From the NCBI RefSeq assembly GCF_019145355.1, contig NZ_JAHSTY010000002.1, forward strand, positions 1,364,001 through 1,428,000: DNA of 64,000 bases. Reading direction: 5' to 3'. This DNA comes from Pseudomonas azadiae. GTDB lineage: Bacteria > Pseudomonadota > Gammaproteobacteria > Pseudomonadales > Pseudomonadaceae. The notes under the pieces are model-generated. The model had not been told where the DNA came from, did not search any database, and saw only the letters and a list, made by a program, of their open reading frames with translations. Position numbers and translations under genes: made by a program. Below, in pieces: positions 17,853 to 28,161 of the stretch; position 1 is the first letter of the stretch, and each line of letters starts with the position of its first letter.

Positions 17853-18485
17853 TTATTGCTCCCTGAACTTGCGCATCGCCTCCTGCTTGCTCACCACATC
17901 GCCATACTTGCTGTCGATATCGAACAGATTGGCTTCATGGGGCGCCGGGTGCCGGTCACCGACGCATTCGCGCACGACGATGGTGCGAAACCCATGTTGC
18001 ACCGCATCCACCGCTGTGGCGCGGATGCAGCCGCTGGTGGAGCAACCCGCCAACACCACGGTGTCGATGCCCTGGGCATGCAGCATCGGCGCCAGGCTGC
18101 TGCCGAAAAACGCACTGGCGTATTGCTTGGTGATCACCACTTCCTCGGCCAGCGGCAGCACCTCGGCGCAGAACGCCGCGAGCGGGTTGCCTTCGACCAT
18201 GTCCTTCATCACCGGGGCCTTCTTGACCCAGATGCCGCCATCGACGAAATGGCCGGGATGGTAGCGGATATTGGTGTGCACCACCGCAATCCCGTGTTGG
18301 CGCGCAGTGGCCAACAGCTCGACGCTTTGCGCGACGGCCGTGACCACGCCCGGAGCGAACAGCGGTGCGCCTTCGGTGGTGTAGCCTTGCATGAAGTCGA
18401 TCATCAACAGTGCGGCTTTTTTGCCGAAGCCGATGCGGTTGCCCCAGACACCCTGGTAATTGGCGTCGGCGGATTGTTCGTTCAT
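17853..18485 (-). CDS. nicF: Maleamate amidohydrolase
   Basis: A 210-residue isochorismatase-fold hydrolase that deamidates maleamate to maleate and ammonia, the fifth step of nicotinate catabolism. The cysteine-hydrolase triad is visible as Asp30 (LLMIDFMQGY), Lys120 (VITKQYASAFF) and Cys153 in GCSTSGCIRATAVDA. The family's small-residue loop before the cysteine is kept. It is separated from nicE by 12 bases and shares the nicC promoter. The length equals the family norm of about 200-215 residues. Confidence 0.93.
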   Translation of the reverse strand: MNEQSADANYQGVWGNRIGFGKKAALLMIDFMQGYTTEGAPLFAPGVVTAVAQSVELLATARQHGIAVVHTNIRYHPGHFVDGGIWVKKAPVMKDMVEGNPLAAFCAEVLPLAEEVVITKQYASAFFGSSLAPMLHAQGIDTVVLAGCSTSGCIRATAVDAVQHGFRTIVVRECVGDRHPAPHEANLFDIDSKYGDVVSKQEAMRKFREQ

Positions 18486-18497
18486 CCGGTCACTCCT

Positions 18498-19256
18498 TCA
18501 GTAAGCGCCAGAGAGCAGGGCGCCGGCACCCGGCACGATGGGCTCCAGGTCCAGGGCCTTGAGCATGGCGTAGGTGGTAGCGATGGCAGCGGTCAGCACC
18601 GGCTTGCCGGTTTGTGCCTCGACCATGGCCACCACCGGCAGCGACTGCATTTGCACGCAGGCCGACAGCACGATCACGTCGACGCCTTCCAGGTTCATGC
18701 CGGCGACGATGGCCGGCAGGTTGGCCGGGTCGTGGCGGGCCACTTCGAGGTTGTCGGGGATCTCCAGGGCGCGCCAGTCCACCACTTCAAAGCCTTCTTC
18801 GCGGATATAGTTCACCACCAGTTCGGTCAGCGGTTTCATGTAGGGCGCGACGATGGCAATGCGTTTGGCGCCCATCACGTTCAAGCCTTCGATCAGCGCG
18901 CCGGCGCTGGTGATTACCGGCGCGTTGGCGTCGTTGTCGGCGGTGGCTTTGCGCAGGCGCTGTTCGGACGTGCGGTGGTAGCCCAAGCCCATGGCCATGA
19001 TCGCCACCAGGCACGCATAACCCAGCACGTCGACCTTGGCATCCGACAGTTCGATGGCGCAGCGGTCGGACTCACCGTCCATCGCCGCCAGTTCTTCCTT
19101 GCGCACTTGTTTCATGCGCATCCGGCTGGAGTGGAAGGTAAAGCGCTCGGGCCGGATCGCCTGGCGCGCGGTGAGCATCGCCGGGATCTCGGTTTCCATG
19201 GTGGTGTTGGAGCTCGGCACGATCTGGCCAATGCGGTAGGGCTTGTGCATGTGCAT
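18498..19256 (-). CDS. nicE: Maleate cis-trans isomerase
   Basis: A 252-residue Asp/Glu-racemase-fold enzyme that converts maleate to fumarate, the last step of the pathway. With this start, Asn17 (VPSSNTTME) and the two catalytic cysteines Cys82 (GYACLVAIM) and Cys200 (LSACVQMQS) fall at the positions I recall for characterised family members. A second ATG two codons later (19250) has better spacing from the AAGGA site, so translation may begin there. It starts just after nicD ends, seven bases apart. Confidence 0.94.
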   Translation of the reverse strand: MHMHKPYRIGQIVPSSNTTMETEIPAMLTARQAIRPERFTFHSSRMRMKQVRKEELAAMDGESDRCAIELSDAKVDVLGYACLVAIMAMGLGYHRTSEQRLRKATADNDANAPVITSAGALIEGLNVMGAKRIAIVAPYMKPLTELVVNYIREEGFEVVDWRALEIPDNLEVARHDPANLPAIVAGMNLEGVDVIVLSACVQMQSLPVVAMVEAQTGKPVLTAAIATTYAMLKALDLEPIVPGAGALLSGAY

Positions 19257-19263
19257 GTCCTTC

Positions 19264-21296
<2,033 letters not shown>

Positions 21297-21425
21297 TTAA
21301 TTCTTTCGTAAAGGTTGACGCGTGTAACGCATGCATTCAACAAATACTGGATATGTGTGGATTGGTAACGTTGGGGTATCGCGCTTGCAGTCCTTCAGTA
21401 ATTCAGGTCTTATCGTCGATAACTG

Positions 21426-21435
21426 GCGTATACGC
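21426..21435. promoter_or_regulatory. NicR-type operator candidate in the nicX promoter
   Basis: GCGTATACGC is a perfect ten-base palindrome placed directly before a TATAAT-like -10 box (21438-21443). It lies about 65 bases upstream of nicX. Repressor binding there would block polymerase, as expected for the MarR protein encoded by nicR. Confidence 0.65.
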
Positions 21436-21500
21436 TATATAATTGCACCGGAGTGGGGCGTGACGCCTGATCCTGGTGCAGCCCTGGAGGAGATCGGAAA

Positions 21501-22553
21501 ATGCCCGTAAGCGATTGCGAATTGACCCAGATGTTCGAGCACGTGTTGAAGCTGTCCAGGGTCGACCCGACTCAGAGCGTGGCCGTGCTCAAGAGCCATT
21601 ACTCCAACCCGCGCACCGTGCGTGCGGCGCTGGATGCAGCGCAGCGCCTGGGGGCCAAGGTGTATGCGGTGGAGTTGCCATCGTTCAACCACCCCACGGC
21701 GATGGGCAACGACATGACCGCCTACTGTGGCGACACCGCGCTCACCGGCAATATCGCCGCCCAGCGCGCTTTGGAAGCAGCCGACCTGATCGTCGACACC
21801 ATGATGCTGCTGCATTCACCGGAGCAGGAGCAGATCCTCAAGACCGGTACGCGCATTCTGCTCGCCGTAGAACCGCCGGAAGTGCTGGCGCGCATGCTGC
21901 CGACCGAGCAAGACAAGGTCCGCGTACTGGCCGCCGAGCAAATGCTGAAGAAGGCGCGCTCGATCCAGGTGAAATCCCGCGCCGGCAGTGACTTTCGCGC
22001 GGCGCTGGGTCAATACCCGTCGGTGACCGAGTACGGTTTTGCCGACGAGCCGGGGCGTTGGGACCATTGGCCCAGCGGGTTCCTGTTTTCCTGGCCGAAC
22101 GAGGAAACCGCCGAGGGCGTACTGGTGCTGGATATCGGCGACATCCTGCTGCCGTTCAAGACCTACACCCGCGAAAGAATCACGCTGGAGATCGAGAAGG
22201 GCTTCATCACCGGGATCCACGGAGGTTTCGAAGCCGAGTACCTGCGCGACTACATGAAGTACTTCAAAGATCCCGAGGTGTACGGCATCTCGCATATCGG
22301 CTGGGGCCTGCAACCCCGGGCGCAATGGACGGCCATGGGCCTGCACGACAAGAACGATGGCATGTGCATGGATGCGCGGGCGTTCTATGGCAACTTCCTG
22401 TTTTCCACCGGGCCGAATACCGAAGTGGGCGGGACGCGCAAGACGCCGTGCCACTTGGATATTCCGCTGCGTCATTGCGATGTGTATCTGGATGATGAGG
22501 CGGTGGTTATCGGCGGGGATGTGGTCGCACCACAAGCGTCTCTGGCGCGCTGA
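21501..22553 (+). CDS. nicX: 2,5-dihydroxypyridine 5,6-dioxygenase
   Basis: A 350-residue extradiol-type, Fe(II)-dependent ring-cleavage enzyme of the leucine aminopeptidase-like M29 fold. It opens 2,5-dihydroxypyridine to N-formylmaleamate. The iron ligands are seen at His265 (GISHIGWG), His318 and Asp320 (CHLDIPLRHCD), the positions I recall from P. putida NicX. A GGAG site precedes the ATG. Transcribed opposite to nicC from a shared 306-base region; nicR follows after a REP pair. Confidence 0.95.
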   Translation: MPVSDCELTQMFEHVLKLSRVDPTQSVAVLKSHYSNPRTVRAALDAAQRLGAKVYAVELPSFNHPTAMGNDMTAYCGDTALTGNIAAQRALEAADLIVDTMMLLHSPEQEQILKTGTRILLAVEPPEVLARMLPTEQDKVRVLAAEQMLKKARSIQVKSRAGSDFRAALGQYPSVTEYGFADEPGRWDHWPSGFLFSWPNEETAEGVLVLDIGDILLPFKTYTRERITLEIEKGFITGIHGGFEAEYLRDYMKYFKDPEVYGISHIGWGLQPRAQWTAMGLHDKNDGMCMDARAFYGNFLFSTGPNTEVGGTRKTPCHLDIPLRHCDVYLDDEAVVIGGDVVAPQASLAR

Positions 22554-22561
22554 TATCTAAA

Positions 22562-22648
22562 TGTGGGAGCTGGCTTGCCTGCGATTGCGGTAGGCCTGTC
22601 ACATCCTGGATGTTGATCCACCGCCATCGCAGGCAAGCCAGCTCCCAC
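22562..22648. repeat. REP pair, class I (TGGCTTGCCTGCGAT subtype)
   Basis: Arms TGTGGGAGCTGGCTTGCC and GGCAAGCCAGCTCCCAC flank a loop of about 40 bases between nicX and nicR. It could uncouple the level of the repressor from that of the enzyme. Confidence 0.93.
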
Positions 22649-22741
22649 TTTTTGACCAGGTTTCTTCAGGGATTCCCTTGAGTCAGCCCTGCAAGCCCGC
22701 CATCATGCTTTCCCATTGTTAATTACCCACCGAGCTGCGCC

Positions 22742-23176
22742 GTGCCCGATTCCTACGTTTTCTCTGAACAAGTTGGCCACCTGCTGCGCAAAGCCTACCA
22801 GCGCCACTTGGCGATCTTTCAGCAGAATGTCGGCGATTCCCAGCTTACCGCCGTGCAGTTCGTGACCTTGTGCGCCTTGCGCGATCACGGTGCAAGTTCC
22901 CTTACCGAACTGGTCAAGGCCACCGCCGTCGACCAGGCGACTATTCGCGGTATTGTCGAGCGGCTCAAGGCCAAGGCCCTCATCAGCCTGGAGCCGGACC
23001 CCCAGGACAAGCGCAAAGTGGTGGTCGATCTTTCCCCGGAGGGTGCTGCGCTGGTCGCCCAGACCACCCCCCGCGCCGCGCAGATCAGCGAACTGACCAT
23101 GAGCAATCTCAACCCCGCCGAACGGGTTGCAGTGCTGTTTCTGCTGCGCAAAATGATCGACGACCCACAGCAATAG
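22742..23176 (+). CDS. nicR: MarR-family repressor of the nicotinate cluster
   Basis: A 144-residue winged-helix MarR protein. The recognition helix region is SSLTELVKATAVDQATIRGI, the wing is PDPQDKRKVVVDLSPEG, and a C-terminal helix supports dimerisation. In P. putida NicR represses nicC- and nicX-type operons and is relieved by 6-hydroxynicotinate. The gene position between nicX and nicA and the GTATAC palindromes in both promoters support the same role here. It starts with GTG at 22742. Confidence 0.9.
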   Translation: MPDSYVFSEQVGHLLRKAYQRHLAIFQQNVGDSQLTAVQFVTLCALRDHGASSLTELVKATAVDQATIRGIVERLKAKALISLEPDPQDKRKVVVDLSPEGAALVAQTTPRAAQISELTMSNLNPAERVAVLFLLRKMIDDPQQ

Positions 23177-23217
23177 CAGCTGCTGGCACCAATTTTGCTG
23201 TGCATTGATGTAGTGGG

Positions 23218-23235
23218 CACTTCATCAGTCAAGTG
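23218..23235. promoter_or_regulatory. Inverted repeat in the nicA promoter, site 1
   Basis: CACTTCATCAGTCAAGTG has five-base inverted arms (CACTT/AAGTG). It contains ACTTCA, which is also half of site 2. It lies about 84-101 bases before nicA and may bind the TetR regulator NicS. Confidence 0.45.
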
Positions 23236-23280
23236 TGTCGCGAGACCTCAGGTGCGTGACGCTTTTTTTTGACTGTTTCA

Positions 23281-23296
23281 TGAAGTAATCACTTCA
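23281..23296. promoter_or_regulatory. Inverted repeat in the nicA promoter, site 2
   Basis: TGAAGTAATCACTTCA is a perfect inverted repeat with six-base arms and a four-base spacer. It lies 22 bases before the nicA start, the size and place expected for a TetR-type repressor such as NicS. Confidence 0.6.
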
Positions 23297-23318
23297 CCAA
23301 CGGTTACGGGCGAAGCGA

Positions 23319-23801
23319 ATGATCAGCCAGCACATCACGGTAGCGCTTGAGGTTAACGGCCGCGTCAGCGAAGTCAGCGCCATGGCGGACACACCGCTGT
23401 TGCTGGTGCTGCGCAATGACCTGGAGCTCAACGGCCCCAAATACGGCTGCGGCCTGGGCGAATGCGGTGCTTGTACCGTGATCATCGATGGGGTGGCGGC
23501 GCGCTCCTGTGTCTTTCCGTTGTCGGGGGCGGCGGGGCGCAAGATCCTCACGCTCGAGGGCCTCGGCACGCGCCAGGCGCCGCACCCGGTGCAACAAGCC
23601 TTTATCGACGAGCAGGCCGCGCAATGTGGTTATTGCCTCAACGGCATGATCATGGCCACCAAGGCCTTGCTCGACCGTAACCCCAACCCCAGTGAAACCG
23701 AGGTGCGCAACGAGCTGTCGGGCAACCTCTGCCGCTGCGGTACCCATCTCGAAATCCTGCGCGCCGTGTTGCGTGCCGCCCGCCTGATGACTGTGGATTG
23801 A
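23319..23801 (+). CDS. nicA: Nicotinate dehydrogenase small subunit, 2x[2Fe-2S]
   Basis: A 160-residue iron-sulfur subunit of the xanthine oxidase family. The plant-type cluster is bound by Cys44, Cys49, Cys52 and Cys64 (CGLGECGACTV). The second cluster is bound by Cys103, Cys106, Cys138 and Cys140 (CGYCLNGM, LCRC). With NicB it hydroxylates nicotinate to 6-hydroxynicotinate and passes electrons from the molybdenum centre to haem. Its stop overlaps the nicB start by one base, indicating coupling. Inverted repeats upstream suggest NicS control. Confidence 0.96.
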   Translation: MISQHITVALEVNGRVSEVSAMADTPLLLVLRNDLELNGPKYGCGLGECGACTVIIDGVAARSCVFPLSGAAGRKILTLEGLGTRQAPHPVQQAFIDEQAAQCGYCLNGMIMATKALLDRNPNPSETEVRNELSGNLCRCGTHLEILRAVLRAARLMTVD

Positions 23802-26800
23802 TGACCATGACAGACACCCCGCTTTCCCGTGATCAGTGGCTGGCCAAGGCAGGCGTCTTGTTGATCGTCGACGACGTGCTGCCGCCCTCCGGACCGGTGG
23901 CCAAGGGCGGTGTGCCCACTGTGAAACCCAAGGAATTGGCGCTGTTCATCGCGGTCAACGATGACGGCCTGGTGTATGCGTTCAACGGCCATGTGGACCT
24001 GGGCACCGGCATTCGCACGTCGCTGGCGCAAATCGTGGCCGAAGAACTGGACCTGGAGATGGCGCAGGTGCAAATGGTGCTCGGCGATACTGAGCGCGTG
24101 CCGAACCAGGGGGCGACCATCGCCAGCGCGACCTTGCAGATTTCAGCGGTGCCCCTGCGTAACGCAGCCGCTGAAGCACGGCGATTTCTATTGAACCGAG
24201 CGGCGGGGCGCTGGGGCGTAAGCACGGCCGGCCTCAAGGTTGCAGCGGGCGTGATCCAGGCCGCAGACGGGCGCAGCGCTACTTACGCCGAGCTGGTGTG
24301 CGGCCAGCACGATCAGGTGCGCATCAGTGGCGATGCGCCATTGAAGGCTGTCGAAGACTACCGCCTGGTGGGCAAGGACGCCGCGCGGGTGGATATCCCC
24401 GGCAAAGCCACCGGTGAGTTGACCTACGTACATGACATGCGCGTACCCGGCATGCTCCATGGCCGCGTGGTGCGCCCGCCGTATGCCGGGCTCGATTGCG
24501 GGGATTTCGTCGGCACCAGCCTGCTGAGTGTGGACGAGTCGTCTATCGCGCATATCCCCGGTATTGTCGCGGTGGTGGTGATCCGCGATTTTGTCGGCGT
24601 TGTGGCGGTGCGTGAAGAGCAGGCGGTCAAAGCCGCCAGCGCATTGCAGGTGCAGTGGAAACCCTGGAACTACGGCTTGCCGGACATGAGCGATGTCGAG
24701 CAGGCCATCCGCGACAACCCCCGCGTGCGCCGCACGGTGCTCGACCAGGGCGATGTCGGTGCAGCCTTGGGCAAAGCCAGCCAGCGCATGCCGCGCAGCT
24801 ACTTATGGCCATACCAGATGCATGGTTCTATCGGCCCGTCCTGCGGCGTGGCCGATTATCAGCAAAGCGGCAGCCGCGTATGGTCCGGCAGCCAGAATCC
24901 GCACCTGCTGCGCGCCGACCTGGCGTGGTTGCTCGAGTGCGATGAAGCGCTGATCGAGGTGATCCGCATGGAGGCGTCCGGCTGTTATGGGCGCAACTGC
25001 GCCGACGACGTCTGCGCCGATGCCCTGCTGTTGTCCCGTGCGGTGGGCAAGCCTGTGCGTGTGCAACTGACCCGCGAACAGGAACACGTGTGGGAGCCCA
25101 AGGGCACCGCGCAACTGATGGAAGTGGACGGCGGCTTGAACGCTGACGGCAGCATCGCCGGCTACGACTTTGAAACCAGCTACCCCTCCAACGGCGCGCC
25201 AACCCTGGCGTTGTTGCTGACCGGTCGTGTGGAGCCGGCGGCGGCAATGTTCGAAATGGGCGACCGCACCTCGATCCCGCCGTATGACATCGACAACCTG
25301 CGCGTGACCATCAACGACATGGCGCCGATCGTGCGCGCCTCATGGATGCGTGGTGTATCGGCCCTGCCCAACACCTTTGCCCACGAGTCCTACATTGATG
25401 AGCTGGCTTTCGCCGCCGGTGTGGACCCGGTGGAATACCGCCTGCGCTACCTCAAGGACGAGCGCGCCATCGAACTGGTCAAATCCACCGCCGAACGCGC
25501 CAACTGGTCAGCGCGCACGGCGCCGATGCAAACCCCCAGCGATGACCACCTGTTGCGCGGCCGCGGCTTTGCCTACGCGCGCTACATTCACAGCAAGTTC
25601 CCCGGTTTCGGCGCGGCGTGGGCAGCCTGGGTGGCAGACGTCGCCATCGACAGGCAGACCGGTGACGTTGCGGTTACCCGCGTTGTGATCGGCCATGACT
25701 CGGGAATGATGATCAACCCGGCCGGGGTGCAGCATCAGATCCATGGCAACGTTATCCAATCCACCAGCCGTGTGCTGAAGGAGCGGGTCACGTTTGAAGA
25801 GTCGACGGTGGCGAGCAAGGAGTGGGGCGGCTATCCCATCCTGACTTTTGCCGAGGTGCCGCAGATCGACGTAATGATGATGCCGCGCCAGGACCAGCCG
25901 CCCATGGGCGCCGGTGAGTCGGCGTCGGTGCCCAGCGCGGCGGCGATTGCCAACGCGATCTACGACGCCACCGGCATTCGTTTCCGTGAGTTGCCAATTA
26001 CCCCGGAACGGGTGCTGGCGGCACTGAATGCAGCCACCTTGGGCGAACCGGCCAAGTCACCGCAAAAGCGCCGCAAATGGTGGTTCGGTGCGCTGTTCGC
26101 CACCTTGGGCGCGCTGCTGGCGACGGCCTGGCCGTTCCATCCTGACATTGCACCGATTGCACCGCCCGGCGCCGACACTTGGTCGAAAGCCACGCTGGAG
26201 CGCGGCCGGTTGCTGGCGGCAGTGGGCGATTGCGCGGTGTGCCATACGGCGCCTGGTGGCGCGACCAATGCCGGCGGGCTGGCGATGCAGACGCCGTTTG
26301 GCACCCTGTACAGCAGCAATATCACTCCGGATGTGAAGACCGGTATCGGCGCCTGGTCGTACCCGGCGTTCGAGCGGGCCATGCGCGACGGCATTGGCCG
26401 CGACGGGCGCAACCTGTACCCGGCGTTTCCCTACACGGCGTTTCGTAATATCAGCGATGCGGACATGCAGGCGCTGTATGCCTACTTGATGTCCCAGGCG
26501 CCGGTGAGTCAGGCGCCGACGCCGAATGCCATGCGCTTTCCATTCAATTTCCGGCCGTTGATGGCAGGGTGGAACGCGGTGAATCTAAGGCGCGGCGAGA
26601 TTACCCTGCAACCTGAGCGTGGTGAGCAATGGAATCGCGGCAATTATCTAGTCAACGGTCTGGGTCACTGCGCCGCCTGCCATTCGCCGCGCAACCTGAT
26701 GGGGGCAGAGAAGGGGGGCAAGGCGTTTCTCGCCGGCGGTGTGGTCGACGGATGGGAGGCGCCGGCGCTTACGGGGTTGTCCAAGGCACCGACACCCTGG

Positions 26801-27334
26801 ACCGAAGATCAGCTGTTCACATATTTGAGCACCGGCTATTCCGAGGCTCACGGCGTGGCGGCAGGCCCGATGGGGCCGGTGGTGAGTGAGTTGTCGAAAT
26901 TGCCCAAGACGGATATCCGCGCCATGGCGGTGTACCTCGCGTCGCTGAATGATCAAGGGGTGGCTGAGGCGCAGCAGGTTGAGGTGGCCGGCGTGCCGAA
27001 CCCGAATGGCCGGCGGGTGTTCGAAGGTTCATGCAAGGCCTGTCATGCCGATGGCCTGGGGCCGAAACTGTTTGGCGTCAGTCCGTCGCTTGCCCCCAAT
27101 ACCAGCGTGCACAGCGTTCAGCCGGATAATTTGATCAAGGTAATCCTGCAAGGCATCAGCACGCCGGCGACTCGGGACCTGGGGTATATGCCGGGGTTCA
27201 AGGACAGCTTGTCCGATCGCCAGGTGGCGGAGCTGGTGGCGTACCTGCGTGCACGTTTTGCACCGAATGCGCCGGGGTGGAATGGCCTGGAACAAAAGAT
27301 CGCCCACTTGCGGGCCAACCCCGGTACCCACTGA
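23801..27334 (+). CDS. nicB: Nicotinate dehydrogenase large subunit, molybdopterin and tri-haem cytochrome c fusion
   Basis: A 1177-residue fusion. Residues of about 1-740 form the molybdenum-cofactor subunit of the xanthine oxidase family (HVDLGTGIRTSLAQIVAEE, QMHGSIGPSCGVADYQ, PMGAGESASVPSAAAI). A hydrophobic segment near 762-780 (WWFGALFATLGALLATAWPF) anchors it. The C-terminal part is cytochrome c-like with three CxxCH haem motifs: Cys811 (CAVCH), Cys957 (CAACH) and Cys1078 (CKACH). Electrons from nicotinate hydroxylation thus go to the respiratory chain rather than to NAD or O2. Length is close to P. putida NicB. A second ATG two codons on is possible. Confidence 0.96.
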   Translation: MTMTDTPLSRDQWLAKAGVLLIVDDVLPPSGPVAKGGVPTVKPKELALFIAVNDDGLVYAFNGHVDLGTGIRTSLAQIVAEELDLEMAQVQMVLGDTERVPNQGATIASATLQISAVPLRNAAAEARRFLLNRAAGRWGVSTAGLKVAAGVIQAADGRSATYAELVCGQHDQVRISGDAPLKAVEDYRLVGKDAARVDIPGKATGELTYVHDMRVPGMLHGRVVRPPYAGLDCGDFVGTSLLSVDESSIAHIPGIVAVVVIRDFVGVVAVREEQAVKAASALQVQWKPWNYGLPDMSDVEQAIRDNPRVRRTVLDQGDVGAALGKASQRMPRSYLWPYQMHGSIGPSCGVADYQQSGSRVWSGSQNPHLLRADLAWLLECDEALIEVIRMEASGCYGRNCADDVCADALLLSRAVGKPVRVQLTREQEHVWEPKGTAQLMEVDGGLNADGSIAGYDFETSYPSNGAPTLALLLTGRVEPAAAMFEMGDRTSIPPYDIDNLRVTINDMAPIVRASWMRGVSALPNTFAHESYIDELAFAAGVDPVEYRLRYLKDERAIELVKSTAERANWSARTAPMQTPSDDHLLRGRGFAYARYIHSKFPGFGAAWAAWVADVAIDRQTGDVAVTRVVIGHDSGMMINPAGVQHQIHGNVIQSTSRVLKERVTFEESTVASKEWGGYPILTFAEVPQIDVMMMPRQDQPPMGAGESASVPSAAAIANAIYDATGIRFRELPITPERVLAALNAATLGEPAKSPQKRRKWWFGALFATLGALLATAWPFHPDIAPIAPPGADTWSKATLERGRLLAAVGDCAVCHTAPGGATNAGGLAMQTPFGTLYSSNITPDVKTGIGAWSYPAFERAMRDGIGRDGRNLYPAFPYTAFRNISDADMQALYAYLMSQAPVSQAPTPNAMRFPFNFRPLMAGWNAVNLRRGEITLQPERGEQWNRGNYLVNGLGHCAACHSPRNLMGAEKGGKAFLAGGVVDGWEAPALTGLSKAPTPWTEDQLFTYLSTGYSEAHGVAAGPMGPVVSELSKLPKTDIRAMAVYLASLNDQGVAEAQQVEVAGVPNPNGRRVFEGSCKACHADGLGPKLFGVSPSLAPNTSVHSVQPDNLIKVILQGISTPATRDLGYMPGFKDSLSDRQVAELVAYLRARFAPNAPGWNGLEQKIAHLRANPGTH

Positions 27335-27352
27335 AAAAGCTGGATCTCCTTG

Positions 27353-28000
27353 TTACCGGGTGATCGGGGCTACGCCTTGCACAACCAGGTCGCTGATAAA
27401 CCCCAGCCAATCCCGTTGCTGCCCGGTGCTCGACAAGTCCTCACCGAGAAACGAACTCAGCGTGTGGCGGTTGGAGTTATAGAAGTAGCACAGCGAGGCG
27501 ATCATCAGGTACACGTGTTTGAGGTCGACATCCTGGCGAAACACCCCCCGGGCCTGGCCCGCCTCGATGATCGGCCGCAGCACGCCGACCGCTTCTCCCG
27601 ACAGCCTGCGCATCTCGCCGGATTGTTTGGCGTGTTTGCCCTGATGCAGGTTCTCGATGCTCAGGATCGCGACGAACTCCGGGTGTTGGACATAGTAATT
27701 CCAGATAAACGCCACCAACTCGCGCAACGCCTGCACGGGAGCGTCCAGGTCCAGCTTGAGTGTGCTTTCGGCCTTGTTGAATTGTTCGTAGGTATGTTCC
27801 AGCACGCAGACGAACAGGTGTTCCTTGCTACCGAAATAGTAATAAAGCATGCGGTCGTTGGAGCCGGCTTCCTTGGAAATGGTATCGACGCGCCCGCCGG
27901 AATACCCGTCGCGGGTGAACACCTTGACCGCCGCCTGGAGGATGCGCGCGCGGGTCTGGTCAGCCTGTTGGGCACGGATGCCGGTCTTTTTGAGGGCCAT
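27353..28000 (-). CDS. nicS: TetR-family regulator, probable NicS
   Basis: A 215-residue TetR-type repressor. The N-terminal HTH reads TRARILQAAVKVFTRDGYSG and RVDTISKEAGSNDRMLYYYF, followed by a helical effector domain. It lies immediately after nicB on the opposite strand, where the NicS repressor of nicAB would be expected. The perfect inverted repeat in front of nicA is a fitting target. The ATG at 28000 follows the usual pattern for the family; the longer open frame upstream has no homology-like features. Confidence 0.8.
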   Translation of the reverse strand: MALKKTGIRAQQADQTRARILQAAVKVFTRDGYSGGRVDTISKEAGSNDRMLYYYFGSKEHLFVCVLEHTYEQFNKAESTLKLDLDAPVQALRELVAFIWNYYVQHPEFVAILSIENLHQGKHAKQSGEMRRLSGEAVGVLRPIIEAGQARGVFRQDVDLKHVYLMIASLCYFYNSNRHTLSSFLGEDLSSTGQQRDWLGFISDLVVQGVAPITR

Positions 28001-28161
28001 GTCAAAGTGCCTTGCACGAACAGTCTGGGCGCGAAATATAGCATGGGGGTTTTCGACGCCGTTCTGTGACCGACAAGTTCTGTAATAAAAACGCCATTGC
28101 GCTGGGGATTGGATTCGCAACGGGCTATTTTGGTGCATCCCAATAACTAGAGTAGCCATGG

